From Phycomyces nitens (lineage: Eukaryota > Mucoromycota > Mucoromycetes > Mucorales > Phycomycetaceae), in contig JAHRBC010000001.1 in NCBI GenBank assembly GCA_022702545.1, forward strand, positions 9,052,001-9,116,000: 64,000 bases of DNA. Direction: 5' to 3'. Made by a program: the position numbers and the translations under genes. The notes under the pieces were generated by a model. It did no database searches. It was not told where the DNA came from and worked only from the letters and a program-made list of their open reading frames with translations. Shown here one piece after another: positions 22,713-35,240 of the stretch. The number at the start of each line of letters is the position of its first letter. Within the stretch, counting starts at the first letter, position 1.

Positions 22713-23829
22713 CTTTATGGTGTTGAGGAAGAAGTGTGAGATCCCAAAGGTGCGGGTGGGATTGTACGTGAGGCCACAAAGTCCGACCATTTTCTCATTC
22801 ACGTGCAGGGTCCGGTCCATTTCACGGACCTGGGAATGATGCGCACGCACCTCTGCAAATTCCTCGAACCCCCCCCCCCCCCTCTCTCTCTCTCGCCCTC
22901 TTTTCTTGTCCGATCCTTCAAAATATTTATTATAATTATAATTATAATTATTATCATTTTGGTATATTGGTCTCTTTTATATCCTTTTCTATTGTGGTCC
23001 AAATGTGTGTGTGTGTATAAAAACAAGGATATCAAAGCCACTTCCAATAGCCAAATATTCAAATATATAAATATAAATATAAATAAGATCGCCTTACTGT
23101 TTCATTTCAATGGCAAAATCGTAAGTTCTCTTTATTTTAACCTTTTTTTATTTTTACTTTTGGTCTCACAGCCACAAGTCCAAGATGCTCAGGTGTGTAA
23201 ATAAGACAGGACTCCTTCAAGACCAAGGATTTCAATAAACTTGGTTCGATACAAACCAGGGATTGCAAATTAAGGTCCCTTTAGTATTATTGTGTATTTT
23301 AATAAATCTGGTCACTTTACATTAAAGAAAATATATATTTTTAATGTAAAGGCATTCTTTTTAATCACTCGTCACACACACAAAAGACAGACTCCTTTTA
23401 TAAATATATATAGATATTCTCTGTGGGTGGAAGGCCATGGTCAAGGCCAGAAAGAGGGAGTGGGTATGGATGACATCATTGGCACTGGATTGGGGCAATG
23501 TGGAAGGAGAAGAAAGAGGAACATGGATCGGATCCCAAGAGACTTGTGAAGAAATGTCCATTCAAAAAAATAAAATAAAGCAAGGGCGAACAAACAAGCA
23601 CATGAATCTATGGTACTGATTATCAGTGTCCCAAATGAAACACTTGTTTGCGTTTTCTTTCTTTCTTTCTTAAATGTGCATACGAATGAGTCTTGTCCGT
23701 CTTGCGGGATTGTGTCATCAAATATCTCCTTAAGTTGGACGCAGGAAGGATCTCTGACTTGACTTGCCCCTCTTTTCTCTCTCTTCTTTCTTTATAGTCT
23801 TCCGTATCCATCACCTTGATATTCATATC
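22713..23829. other. Divergent promoter region between RPL10 and the coiled-coil gene
   Basis: No gene is supported. It holds a C-tract followed by (TC)n near 22868-22900, ATT/TAA-type repeats near 22930-22955, a (GT)n run near 23005 and pyrimidine-rich stretches near 23655-23680 and 23765-23800 just before the downstream ATG. The inverted pair GGTCCG...CGGACC at about 22809-22828 forms a short hairpin upstream of RPL10. Confidence 0.45.
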
Positions 23830-25194
23830 ATGCATGTGCGCTCAGTCTTTGAACGTTCAGCCCAATTCGAACAAGCGGATGGCCCACCAAAGCCTGCTCC
23901 TTGGAAGAGCGAAGTAAAGAAACCTGTCGGTGGATGGTCCCGCTCCAGCCGAACGAGTACTGGGAGTCTTGGTGGTAATGGCGGAAACGTGGCAAATATC
24001 CTTTGTCGATTTGATTCTGCCAAACGTCAAACAATGACCAGTCGAGCGTCCATTACTTCTTCCTTTTCGTCTTCCTCATCATCTTCATCCTTGTCCTTAC
24101 CTGTACACGATGACATGGAAAAGAAGACTTTGCCTCCTTCCCCTCCTCCTCCTCCTTGTCCTAATGCACATGTATTAGAGAGAGTCATGGACGAATTGCT
24201 CGGTCTGTACCAGAGTGCAGTAGATGAGTGCAGTGCGGCCCAGATTAGAATAACAGAGCTCGAAAGCAAGTTAGAACGCACTGCAGATGCCACCCAAATA
24301 AGAGATTATGAGCTACGGGTAGACTATCTGACAGATAAGTTGGAAAAGATATCAAAGGAACGCGACAGCCTCGAAAAAGAACTCTCGTGCAACAACCAAT
24401 CCAAGGACAAAGTTCCACAGGTTGATCCATTGCCAGACTTAATTAGCTTTGAAAAGCAGTTGGCTGCATGCGAAGAAGGAGCCTACAGAATGGCTCAGAC
24501 ATACATGGGCGATCTAGAGAAACAGAAGCTGGAATCCAGACGACTGTGCGAAGTGGTATTGAAGCAGAGCGAACTCATTAGACGCCTAGAAACCAAGATT
24601 GACACTCTTCTCCAACCACCAAAAGTAAACCTGGCCGTTGACGATCTTTTGCAGGCCCAGATGGAGCTGCAGTGTGCAGAATTAGAGGACAAACGGATAT
24701 TGCTGTCTGCTTTACTGACCGAACGAGAGGTCTGGATGGAGCAAATGGAGCCCAACAAGCCGAATAGAATGCGCTCTCATTCTGCACCACGCTCTTCTAT
24801 TGACATTCTCACTCGCATGGCTCATTCAGATGCCTTTATAGCATCGCCTCCGTCTCAGCTATCTCTGCGTGCCATTGCCACCCACCGTAAAACTGCTCCT
24901 CCGACTGCTCCCCCACGCTCACCGCTGCCTCCCTTGCCTTCTCACAAACGATCCTCTTCTTCCACTCCCTACAAGTCTAGCCCCCTCTCTGCATCTCCTT
25001 CATTTTCATCCCTTTGTCAATTTGGCTCCCAAGGATCCACATCAAATCCTCCAAGGCTTACTAGTAGCTCGAGTATGCATAGCATTGCCAGCACAAGTCC
25101 AAGCACAAAGTCCCTTCGAAAGACAAGCATCTTCTGGAACCAATGGAAGCACAAACTAAGCACCTCTTCTGTTACATTCTCACCCACTCTCTAA
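23830..25194 (+). CDS. Coiled-coil, Ser/Pro-rich protein of unknown function
   Basis: An intronless 454-residue protein from the ATG before HVRSVFERSAQFEQ. The open frame is 22 codons longer, but that part translates a pyrimidine-rich leader. Residues ~1-45 include a GPPKPAPWKSEVKKP motif. A Ser run and a poly-Pro stretch follow (PPSPPPPPCP). Residues ~115-285 are heptad-rich coiled coil (ITELESKLERT, VDYLTDKLEKI, RLCEVVLKQSELIRRLETKI). The C-terminal third is Ser- and Pro-rich with SH3-ligand-like motifs (APPTAPPRSPLPPLPSHKR). It looks like a cytoskeletal or polarity scaffold, which is inference only; no family is recognised. Confidence 0.75.
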   Translation: MHVRSVFERSAQFEQADGPPKPAPWKSEVKKPVGGWSRSSRTSTGSLGGNGGNVANILCRFDSAKRQTMTSRASITSSFSSSSSSSSLSLPVHDDMEKKTLPPSPPPPPCPNAHVLERVMDELLGLYQSAVDECSAAQIRITELESKLERTADATQIRDYELRVDYLTDKLEKISKERDSLEKELSCNNQSKDKVPQVDPLPDLISFEKQLAACEEGAYRMAQTYMGDLEKQKLESRRLCEVVLKQSELIRRLETKIDTLLQPPKVNLAVDDLLQAQMELQCAELEDKRILLSALLTEREVWMEQMEPNKPNRMRSHSAPRSSIDILTRMAHSDAFIASPPSQLSLRAIATHRKTAPPTAPPRSPLPPLPSHKRSSSSTPYKSSPLSASPSFSSLCQFGSQGSTSNPPRLTSSSSMHSIASTSPSTKSLRKTSIFWNQWKHKLSTSSVTFSPTL

Positions 25195-25797
25195 GAAACT
25201 CTCTTGTAATTTATCTCTTGTTCCAGCTGTAAGATACAACCCACCCAGCATTCTCTCTTCATCCCACTGTTTGCATTTCATCTCGACCCCCAGGCGAACC
25301 TCATTTACTCAAGAGTACAATATCAATCGACACATCAATGGTACATCAATGGTACATCAATGGTACATCAATGGTACATCACAAAGAAGCTACCCATATA
25401 CAATTGGCGTACAGTTTATCCTCGAGTCCTTTGTAGATGTATTTCTGGCTCTAGTCTGTACCATCTATTAACATTAATTATTATTATTATTATTATTACT
25501 ATTATTATTATTACTATCATCACTATTATTAATATATACATGTACGATTGCTCTTGATAATCCTTTGACCCAATACCGCTTGGATTCTAAGAAAGAACCT
25601 CTTGCTGATCTAAAGACTTAAATGATTGTACTTTTTGAGCACATATCATTCAAAAAGATTCTGATGTTAATACCTTGCCTTCTATTAATTTTGGGCCAAT
25701 AACATTGCTTTTTTTTTCTTAATTCATACACAGATAAGATACCAAGGGAAAAAAAAAGATTGACGCGATTCTTAAAGACCCCCTTTTTTTCATAATA
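25195..25797. other. 3' flank with an 11-bp tandem repeat
   Basis: Non-coding. At 25334..25380 the 11-bp unit ATCAATGGTAC is repeated four times in perfect tandem, followed by a partial copy. Further on, about 25475-25530, there is an ATT/ACT-type trinucleotide tract. The rest is AT-rich with no coding signal. Confidence 0.75.
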
Positions 25798-27057
25798 ATG
25801 ACAGACGATCACACATCATTCATACTCCATGACGGAAGCACAATGCCAAAGATCGGGTGTAGGGCTTTTATTGTGCTTGGACATTCTCACCGAATGTTGT
25901 ACTAACTCAATGGGACAGTGGGCACCTACCGAATGAAGACCCAAAAGGAACTCAGACCTGTAGTCAAAGAAGCGGTTCAGGATGGCTATCGATTGATTGG
26001 TAAATACTAAGAGCTACAAGAGAGGTCTGTTGCTCTTTGATCCCCCCAAACAGATAAAGTCTAATTATCTGGGCCTACTTAGATTCTGCCACTGTCTATA
26101 GAAACGAAGAAGCCCTTGGTAAAATTATTCATGAAATTATCAATGATGAAACATTTGGCATTGAGCGCAAAGATCTCTTTATCACATCCAAGCTATGTAT
26201 GTACACCAATCCACTATTGATTTATCACTAAATCTTTTTTTGGGGGGATCTGGCTACTTAAGCTCCACGGGACCAAGGATACGAAGCATGCTACAAAGGT
26301 AACGCGTCTTTTGACCATCAATTCCATGATTCTAATAGAGTGAACCACAGCCGTTCTTGCGTCTCTGGCTAAACTAAAGCTAGACTATATTGACCTTTAC
26401 TTGATACATTGGCCTGGGTAAGGATTACTGGTCTGATGGGCAGCTTAATTGAACCATATCTTAGTACATCCAAACACAAGCTGGACGATCCAAAGAATCT
26501 GGAGAATCGGACAGAGAGCTACAGAGCACTCGAACAACTGCTAAAGGAAGGCAAACTGAAGCACATTGGAGTTTCTAATTATACAGAAAAGCATTTACAA
26601 CAATTGATTGAAACATGTACCATCTTGCCACATGTACACCAGTTTGAACTTCATCCAGCATTGTACCAACCTGAAATAATCTCAATCTGCCGAGAAAACC
26701 GTATCCAAATTCAGGCCTATTCTAGTCTTGGAGAAGGAAAGCTGTTGAAAGGAAAATATGCTATTAAAGAGCTCGACTCTATTGCAGAACGTCTAAATGT
26801 CTCCAAGGCCCAGGTTTTGTTGCGCTGGGCAATTCAGCATGACTGGGCTGTCATACCAAAATCCACAGACCCAGAGAGAGTAAAGACAAACGGAGATCTA
26901 TTCTCCTTTAAACTGTCAGGCCAGGTAAAAAGACAAACTGCCAGTAATAACGATTATTATTGCTCATTGTGGTTTATGTTAGGACATGGCATTTCTTGAT
27001 GATTATCACAACCAAGAACCACACCGAATGTGTTGGGATCCAACAGATATTTACTAG
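25798..27057 (+). CDS. Aldo-keto reductase
   Basis: Seven exons: 25798..25858, 25919..25999, 26083..26196, 26263..26298, 26351..26417, 26465..26924 and 26983..27057. All are GT-AG and in phase, giving 297 residues, slightly short for the family (about 300-330). The catalytic tetrad is visible: Asp in DGYRLIDSATVY, Tyr in ATVYRNE, Lys in LFITSKLSPRD and His in DLYLIHWPG. The cofactor-side motifs GVSNYTEKHL, HQFELHPALYQ and VIPKSTDPERV follow, and the C-terminus ends in RMCWDPTDIY. It is a NADPH-dependent carbonyl reductase; the substrate is not predictable. It lies head-to-tail with, and about 270 bp upstream of, the cryptochrome gene. Confidence 0.9.
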
Positions 27058-27152
27058 TATTTTTTTTAACTTACTATAATCTAAATCAATAAACACCATC
27101 AAACCCCCCTTTTACTTGCAAACATTACAAGCTCTTTATATTTATCGACACC

Positions 27153-27207
27153 CGATCGATCCGATCCTCGATCTGCGATTAATGATCCACGATCAACGAT
27201 CCACGAT
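27153..27207. promoter_or_regulatory. Cluster of eight CGAT motifs, candidate light-response element
   Basis: Within 55 bp there are eight CGAT tetramers (starting at 27153, 27157, 27162, 27169, 27176, 27190, 27197 and 27204), six of them as CGATC, at roughly 4-14 bp spacing. The cluster lies 123 bp upstream of the cryptochrome ATG. White-collar GATA-type photoreceptor complexes bind paired GATC/CGAT-like sites in fungal light-response elements, so a role in light induction is plausible. It could also be a decayed short tandem repeat within the 5' leader. Confidence 0.55.
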
Positions 27208-27329
27208 TCCAGCAGTCACGTCCATCATCTTCAAGCCAAAAGAGAGAGAAAGAAAAAAAGATGAATACAATATACATTGGTTTCTTTCTGTATACATACA
27301 TACCTTACAAATAGCAAAAAAAAGACACC

Positions 27330-29146
27330 ATGAAGACCATTAATATCTGCTACTTTAGAAACATATTACGCATTCACGATAATATCTCACTTTATCAGTC
27401 AATTATGTCCAAACCAGACTCTCTCTTGCCTTTGGTGTGCCTGGATCCAAGAATGATGGACCTGTCTATGCTCAACCGTCAACTAGGGACTGATTTTGTG
27501 CCCCCTAAAACGTGGCACTACGGAATCAATCGGTGTGCATCGTTTAGGACAAGGTTCATAGTCGAAAGTATCTTGGATCTCAAGAACAATCTCATCAAAC
27601 GAGAGAGCGATCTACTGGTACTGTATGGAGAGCCAGAGAAACTACTGCCAGAACTCAAGGATTTTTTGAGTAAACAAGGGTTCAAGCTTGATCATATTCA
27701 CACCCACAAAGAGGTATACATCGTGTAAACCATATCATATCATATCATATCACACAACTTATCCTACCCAATTTTCATAGTATGCATTTGAGGAGCTACA
27801 GACCGAACACGCTTTGTCCAAGGATTTCAAAATCACCTATCATTCAGACTCTACCATGATTAACCCTGGAGACGTAAACTTTACCTTTGACAAGACTCCA
27901 CGCGTCTTTACGCCTTTTCGTAAGCGAATTGAATCCATGCCTAAGCCCGTGAGGGATCTATTGGAAATCCCCAAAAAACTTCCACAGTTTCCCCCTTGTG
28001 GATTCCAGTTCAAGCCAGCTCACACAAACACACTTTTGAATGAACTCTGCCCGCCTCTCAAGACCGATAGTCGATCGGCATTCCCTTTTTCTGGTGGAGA
28101 AACAGTTGCCTTGAGCCGGCTTCAATACTATTTATTTGGCACAGATGCTGTTGCAGAATACAAGAAAACTCGGAATGGCTTGATTGGTACTGATTATTCG
28201 ACCAAGTTTTCAGGCTTCTTGGCACACGGATGTCTCTCGCCGCGACTAATCTGGCACGAAATCAGTCGCTATGAATCTGAAAACAAGAGCTCTGATGTCT
28301 ATTGGGTAAAGTTTGAAATGCTGTGGCGCGATTATTGGAGATACTTGACAGCAGGCTTTGGCAATCAAATATTCTATTTGCACGGCTTCCGCAACCTCGA
28401 GACCATTGATAAAAATCCCAAAGATTCCAAGCCAGGATCCAAAAAATACACTGGAGTTTGGCTCAAAGACAAGGAGATGTTTCAAAAGTGGTGCGAAGGA
28501 ATGACAGGTGTGCCATTCATTGATGCCTTGATGAGAGAAGTGAAACTGACAGGGTATGAGAGATTAGAAAAGACTTGCAAGTGTTTGGCTAACACAGCTG
28601 TTTGATATTGGTGTCTTAGGTTTATGAGTAACCGTGGCAGACAGAATGCAGCAAGCTTTCTAGCCAAAGACCTTTGTATCGATTGGAGAATGGGTGCAGA
28701 GTGGTTCGAGTCACTTCTTACTGATCACGACGTGTATTCAAATTACGGAAATTGGCAATATGGTACGTTTTATATTGCTTAATACAATAGTTGCTAATTT
28801 CAGATATCCAGTGTCTGGTGTTGGTTGTGATCCTCGCGAGTTCATAAGGCACTTTAATATCATCAAACAAGCAAAAGATTATGATCCAAAAGGCGAATAT
28901 GTTAAGCTTTGGTGCCCAGAGCTTAAGAATGTCCCCACTCAAAAGATTCACTCTCCTTGGATCATGACAAAAGAAGAGCAGACTCGAGCCAAGTGTGTTA
29001 TCGGAAAAGACTATCCAAAGCCGATGATAATAGTTGATGCCTGGGAGAAGCACTTTTTGGTCAAGGGTGGAGCCAAGATAAATGGAAATCCAAATGAGAA
29101 GATTACAGGATTTTTAAACAATTCCAAAAAGCAGAAAAGATCCTAG
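27330..29146 (+). CDS. DASH-type cryptochrome / photolyase family
   Basis: Four exons: 27330..27713, 27781..28553, 28620..28762 and 28812..29146, giving 544 residues. The N-terminal alpha/beta photolyase domain starts [15 protein letters not shown]. The FAD domain carries [102 protein letters not shown] and [17 protein letters not shown]. The last blocks are typical of the DASH subgroup. Family knowledge: blue/UV-A-absorbing flavoproteins that repair pyrimidine dimers in single-stranded or looped DNA and can take part in photoreception. In Mucoromycota a DASH protein has been reported to have photolyase activity. A C-terminal basic tail (NNSKKQKRS) follows. Confidence 0.92.
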
Positions 29147-29430
29147 GCCATACTAGCTCTTTCTTGCTTGATATGGGGCCTCCTTTATTCTATCGTTTGT
29201 TCTGTAGATTGACCTTTATGATCAAAAGTTCATTAGGCACAATAAGCCCAGTTTTTTTTTTAAAAAAAAGATAATAATTCACCAATATATATACATGCAC
29301 ATATTGTTTAAATAATCAAAAAGAAATACAGTCCCAGGAAGTTGATTTCCATACATTTGATAAAAATCTCAAATTCTCATACTTTTCTAAATAAAATTCC
29401 TTGTTTTTTCTCAATCAGTTTATTAATAAA

Positions 29431-30126
29431 ATGAATATATCATCTGAAAAATCAGAACATAATATACGTGGATCATATAAAAACCGTAAAGATATAAACT
29501 ACTGGGGCGTATGCTTTCTTTACAAAGCCAAACATTCTCTTCAGCAGATTGCAAGCATGGTTGAGACACCAAGGTCTATTGTGCAACCAATTGTCAAACC
29601 CATCAAGACTTTTGATTGCCCTTTCCCTAAAAAAATAACCTGGAGCAAAGAGAAAACTAGATGACAGAGCAGACAGACATCTGGAAAGAGCAATTTGGTC
29701 TGATAATCAATGGAAAAATGTGATCTGATAAGACGAGTCGCATTTCTGCCTGGAAGAAAATGATGATGTCAAGAGAGTGCTTTAAAAAAATGGTAAAATG
29801 TATGAGGAACGGTACACCATCTCAACAGTGAAGTGGTGGTGGTGGAGGAGGAGGAGGAGGAGGAGTTATGGTTTAGGGCTCCTTTTGGGCTGGAGGATTT
29901 GGACCTTTGACGATCGTGGAACCACACACTGTGAACCAAGATACATACATTTATATCTTGACAAATACATTCCATCCATGGTTCACAACCATTTCAAAAA
30001 GTGAGGAGAGAGACTTTTTTCTTCAGGAAGATAACGGAAGGATACCCATTTGACCAGAGGTTTTGAGTACTGACCCACTCAACGCCCTGATCTGAACCCC
30101 ATTGAGTACCTGTGGAATGCTCTATA
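29431..30126 (+). pseudogene. Degenerate Tc1/mariner transposase, near full length
   Basis: The N-terminal helix-turn-helix region is readable (SLQQIASMVETPRSIVQPIV), then WKNVI followed by two stops and DESHFCLEEND (first catalytic Asp kept). Next are VMV, a stop and GSFWAGGFGPLT (usual MVWGsf), NQDTYIYIL (usual dxYixiL), FLQEDNG (second Asp region) and RPDLNPIEYLWNAL (catalytic Glu region). Several stops and frameshifts make it inactive. The Gly-rich turn that precedes MVWG has become an expanded GGT/GGA triplet tract (about 29831-29863). It begins about 285 bp after the cryptochrome stop. Confidence 0.8.
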
Positions 30127-30263
30127 AATGCCTGTAGATATGTGAATTTATTTTCCTTGAGGGCAGCCAGCCTATCATACATCTAAAGTCTATATCTTTT
30201 ACAAACATCTACAGGATCTTTTTCTATATCCTGTACAATTGCGTTATAGATCTTTCTCTAGTC

Positions 30264-30677
30264 TCAAAAAACCCAACCCAACTCAAGATCCTTGGAATCT
30301 CCTCTGATTCCCAACAATTCTCTAAAAAGGGATTCAGACGAGGTCCTATCTTGGTTTTTATCCACCTCATTTGATTTCTGATAAACTGTGTATATTGATT
30401 TTGGTCTCACTAGCAAATAAAACAAAATTGCTTTATAAATTGCCAAGTTAATTGTCGTTTGGATATTTAATGCAAAGAGATATTGATCTGCCCAATTGTC
30501 CTTGACTATTTTGGTTAAAATGACAAGAAGATGTCTAGATGCTCCTAGATATTGTGCAAGTAAAATAATGAATCGTCTAGCTCTCGTGACGAGCGAGAGA
30601 TTGTATTGGATTTTAGAACACCAAAGACTTGCTTTTCGATATAGAGTTAATGGTTGACAGAATGTTCTTAATGTCAA
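30264..30677 (-). other. Unrecognised 137-codon open frame, likely transposon remnant
   Basis: An open frame with a basic N-terminal part (TLYRKASLW, RARRFIILLAQYL) and a charged C-terminus. It lies next to the Tc1 relic in gene-poor DNA. I cannot assign a family and see no introns or promoter. A decayed mobile-element ORF is the likeliest reading; a genuine gene is less likely. Confidence 0.25.
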
Positions 30678-33600
30678 TTGTGCATTTGAAAAAAAAGGAG
30701 ATCAATAAGTAGAGAAAATATTCTATTTTATCAAGTGCATTTGAAAAACAGTGAATCTATAACAATATGGCTACATGAAATCTCTGTTTCGGCTTAAGGT
30801 CAAATGCAAACTCGAGTATATTTTCTTCATTTTTAATGTATCCAACTTTTTAGGTAGCTCAACCATAAAACTACAGAACTACTTTAAAGATATCAATGTT
30901 TACTGTAGCCAGCCTTTCCAAAGCCTTTTTATATACCAAGACAAAAAGTCTGAATAACTATGGCGTCTTTATTATCCTCTTTTTTTTTTTTTGGAAAAAC
31001 AACAAATGGCGATACACTGTCAGTAAAACATCAATTATTTTCTTTTCTTTTTCTCTTCAACTCACTGCAGCCTTTTTTCAACCTTAAAACTTTGTTGCTT
31101 GGGTTTTTGGAGAGTATTTTCCATCATTAGATTCAATCATCTTGGATTTATCAGCCCAATGGATACCCGGATTGGCTAGTATATAATAATCTGATATTTA
31201 CCTTGTAAAACTATACAAGTATTCACTATATTCTAACCCCATTATTTAAAGTTATCAGACTTTTTCAAAAAGTCTACATGATCGATAGCAGCCATGCCTA
31301 CTTTAACTTGAGAATATATCACAAAACATTTTGTAAATAGGCAGAAATCTAGTCATGTCCACGATCGTAAAAAAAAAGTCTATCTCTTGCTTTTTATTCG
31401 CCCCCCTGTATATCACTATCTGCATCTATTTGGGATAGCAAATCTTCTCTCTCCTTGCCTAGTCGTACTCATTCTTTATCTGCAATGCAGAAAACACTAG
31501 CAATGCCTTTGCCGATCGGCAATCTCAATTTCATGGTTTTGCACATCTAATAAAGTATAAACACATGTGTTTAGTCTTATTTCCCTTTGCAGACTCTCTC
31601 ATAGTCTACTGCAAGATGGCCATCTTTCTTTAATATCTTACAAGTATTTAATTCCAAGCAAAGTATTCAGCAACGATTCCTTATATTGTCTAGAAGATTA
31701 CTTTTTTGTTTTTTTTAATCACGAGTCAGAAAATGCTTTTTAGTCTGCAAACCATTGTTTTTTATTTCTGGATTTCGCCAGGATTTTTTTCATTGATTAT
31801 GGCTTTCATCTAGTACCAGCTCTTTCCACAGCCCAAATAACCTACAACACCTTGTCAGGTCTTGACAAAACCCGTTTAAGAAATCAATAAAGCAAGACGA
31901 TGCTGGTTAAAGAATACATGTTTTTAGGTATGCAAACCGTTTCTAGTGCCTTTTTGGTCTCGTTCCTACTGATAGTAGTTCGGTTGGTTGTATGAATAGA
32001 TGATGATATTAAGGATCTAAATAGATATGCATATCATATTTATATAAAGGGCTTGCGGGAATCATGCTTGCAGAAGATATCGTTATGTATGTCTACCGAC
32101 TTGGGACTTGGCCTTTTTTTCTTTTTCTTTTTCTGTAAATGCATGGCCAAGCTGCTCAAAGAACCTTGGAAGACATGTATAGCTTACTTTGACCTGAAAC
32201 AACAAGCACTGGATGTAGCTATAATATTGGTATCTTTTATTTTTGTTCATGCTCAAGCAATGAGCGAATCAATTTATTATATTTTATTTTATTTTTGCTG
32301 CCAACCTAGCCTAGAAACCAAGAGGCCAAAGTCCGATAGACATTTTCTTAAAATGAATGACCAATGACGGAAGGACCATAGACACCTTTAATAAGAAGAA
32401 AGAAATCCACAAGGACAAATGATTATCCGCAATATAAAAGAACTCAGAGAAGGCAAAAAGAATCTGTTTGGTTGAAATGGCTGAACTCTGAACCATTTAG
32501 TCGTTTGTTGTACTACATCTGCAGCCTATTTTCTATACTATGGCCGAGAGCGTGTTCCATTAACTTGTTGCCATGGTGATACTATATCCATCTCTGTGTC
32601 CAACCACGTTCCGGACCCCAAAAAAAAACACACACACACTGAGAGAAATATATAAGATATTTGTATTTTATTTTTTTAAATCAGTTTCACATTCAAATAA
32701 GCTTGAGTGGCTTTTTGGGGCGAGTCTCATGGTACTTGGAGGCTACAAGGTATTCCTTTTTTTTTTCTTTGGAATACAAGACAGATACCAAGATTCTGGG
32801 TGTACTCAAAAGGTAAAATATTGCAAATTCATGAATCGTAAAGTGAAGATGATCCGATGAGTTGGCCACAAGCACAAAATATTTAAAATACAATGATATA
32901 CGGCCATTAGCTCTATTGAGCAAGTGAGCTGTTTATACAACTCGGATACCAATGCATGTAAACCTTGGCAGCCTTTGATATGATGCCATTCGCTCCAAGT
33001 ACCAGCTGCGTAGGACTGACATCTTTGAAAATTCTAACAATAGTAATAGATTGGCATCATACTGCTTCCTGTCAAATAAGTCATTTCTATAGCACTTTCA
33101 CATTCATTGTATGTCTTAATGTTCCCACAAGGCAAAATGAGTGGATACCTTCCGTGGTCTGGATAATGTAAACAAACAACCCGGTTATCAAAGGGTCTGG
33201 ACAATAAACGATGATCTAACAATACCAATTGTATTCTTTTGGTTTCATTGTTCTACGAGTTTTTTATTTACGGAATTACTAGAGTGGGTAAAGTCTCTTA
33301 TTATTTTATATACTATACAGTAAAACCTGCAATACAAGGCCGTGGTGTTCGAAATCAAAAAAGTAATTTAAGATATTTACGTTTTTTTTTTTCTGCAAGT
33401 CCAGGATCCCATAGTCACTCAAGATCGAGAAATTCATGAGGATCTCTGGGAACTTCCCAGAATCTCAATGGGCACACTTTCAAAAGGTAATAATTGGTCA
33501 AAGAAACATGTTGTATTGTTGTTGTATTGCCATGAGAATTCAGCAAAGAGATCTTCACAGACAAGAAACCATCTTGTGATTAATGCCTGATTTCATTTCT

Positions 33601-35181
33601 CTTACACCCAGCCAAATGGACCATGTCAACAGCAACTGTACTCACTATTAATTCTGGCCAATGTAGAATTCAAGTCAATCCGAGAGACATGTTGATTAGA
33701 TGACTTTACAACAGAGATGCTTTTGTATAGACATATATATATGTATCTTGGAGTTTGTCAATTGACTAGATTATATATACATATATATAAAAAGTATGCC
33801 TAGAACACCATGAATGCAATAATTGCATTCTCATGATAAACAGCCCTTGCGGTTCTTTTTGTCATTTTCTTGTTATCTACAAGAACCCCAGCATCAACTG
33901 GGTCTTGAATTGGCATATATATTTTAACAAAGCCATGGACTAATGGGCGTTTATCTATTGTTTGTTGAAATATAATCAATTATCAAAGATCAATTCACCC
34001 TTACTTTTTTTTTGTTGTTTTACCAACTAGATTTGAATATAACCAAGTATGAAATGTTCTCTAGTTTGGTGCTCTACATGGCCTTTTAAGCCTTTTACCC
34101 TCTGTCTCACAGACCAACAGTCGCCTTTTTCTTCGGTCCAACTAGTCGTTTCTTTAGTTTCTTTTAAATATCTATAAAGAATAAAGAAAACGCTTGTTAT
34201 AGGTATAGAATAGGGTCGGTTGAAGCCTCTGATTGATGATAGACATTAAACTGGTTGTATCTAGAGATACACAGAATTGCAATGATGTAGAGATTGAGAG
34301 CTGTTATATCATCAACCCTTGTCTATCGATGTTCTACTAGACTTTTATGCCATATGATTGACGATACTATGGCTTGAATCAGGGTGCAAATGATTCTTTT
34401 CCTGTTCTTCTCCGAGTCGACATTAAAATCAATGATAATGATAATAATAATAAAAACCGAGATAACAAGCCAAGGCAATTAGCCATTGATTGCAGCCTAC
34501 AAACATGCCCTTTTTTTTCTTCTTCTTTATTTCTTTTTTTCCCTCTTGGTAGGCCAATTGGTATGGCATGATGACCATGAAGTTTGGGTTGGGTCCCTAG
34601 AACAGGCCTAGTATTATTCAGGATATCCAGAAAAAAGACTATTGACATATCTATGACCCAAATGGTTTTTTAATAATAATAATAAAAATAAAAATAAGAT
34701 TACTATTACTATTACTATTATTAATGACAGCAGAAGTATATATCTTTTTTTATTTTTGTTTTCTAGTGTAGCTCTGGCCAATGAAATCCTCGGCTTTGGT
34801 TCCCTATTTCTTCTTTTTCTCTCCCCCACTTGCGATCCTGGTGATATATCTGAAATTGAATCTAACAACTCCAAAAATATCCACTGAATGGTTTTTTTTG
34901 TGGTCCATGGCCATTCGGTGCACTCGACTGAATCTTAAATAGTTTAATCCCATCCTGTGTGTCCAATAATATTAGTCACATTAATAATAGTTTCTATAAA
35001 TGAAACACATTTGGGAGATATCTGATCCAATCGAATAATGAATCCGGAAATAGTTTCTATAAATAGCCAAAGGATAAAGTATTGTAAAATCCAAATAAAA
35101 AATAAAATAAAAAGTTCCGAATCAAGAAAGGGGCGGAGATTGGATTTGAATATATATGTATCTGTGTGTGTGTATATAATG
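30678..35181. other. Gene-poor 4.5-kb interval
   Basis: No supported gene. Only short low-complexity frames occur on both strands, along with poly-T/poly-A runs, (CA)n near 32629, TA tracts near 33737 and 33773, and trinucleotide (TAA/ATT) tracts near 34440, 34675 and 34705. The composition is like decayed transposon-derived DNA, but no diagnostic transposase block was found. Confidence 0.5.
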
Positions 35182-35189
35182 TATATAAA
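35182..35189 (+). promoter_or_regulatory. TATA box of the 71-aa gene
   Basis: TATATAAA lies 52 bp upstream of the ATG of the small gene at 35241. A pyrimidine-rich stretch (CTTTCTCTCTTACC) lies between box and ATG, the usual fungal layout of a short leader. Confidence 0.4.
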
Positions 35190-35240
35190 CCCTGTAAAAA
35201 AGATCCATTGCAATTTGCCATCTTTCTCTCTTACCAAACC

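Noticed and set aside
30264..30677. A 137-codon frame considered as a LINE or LTR-retrotransposon fragment
   Set aside because: It lacks any diagnostic motif. It is listed only as an unrecognised remnant.
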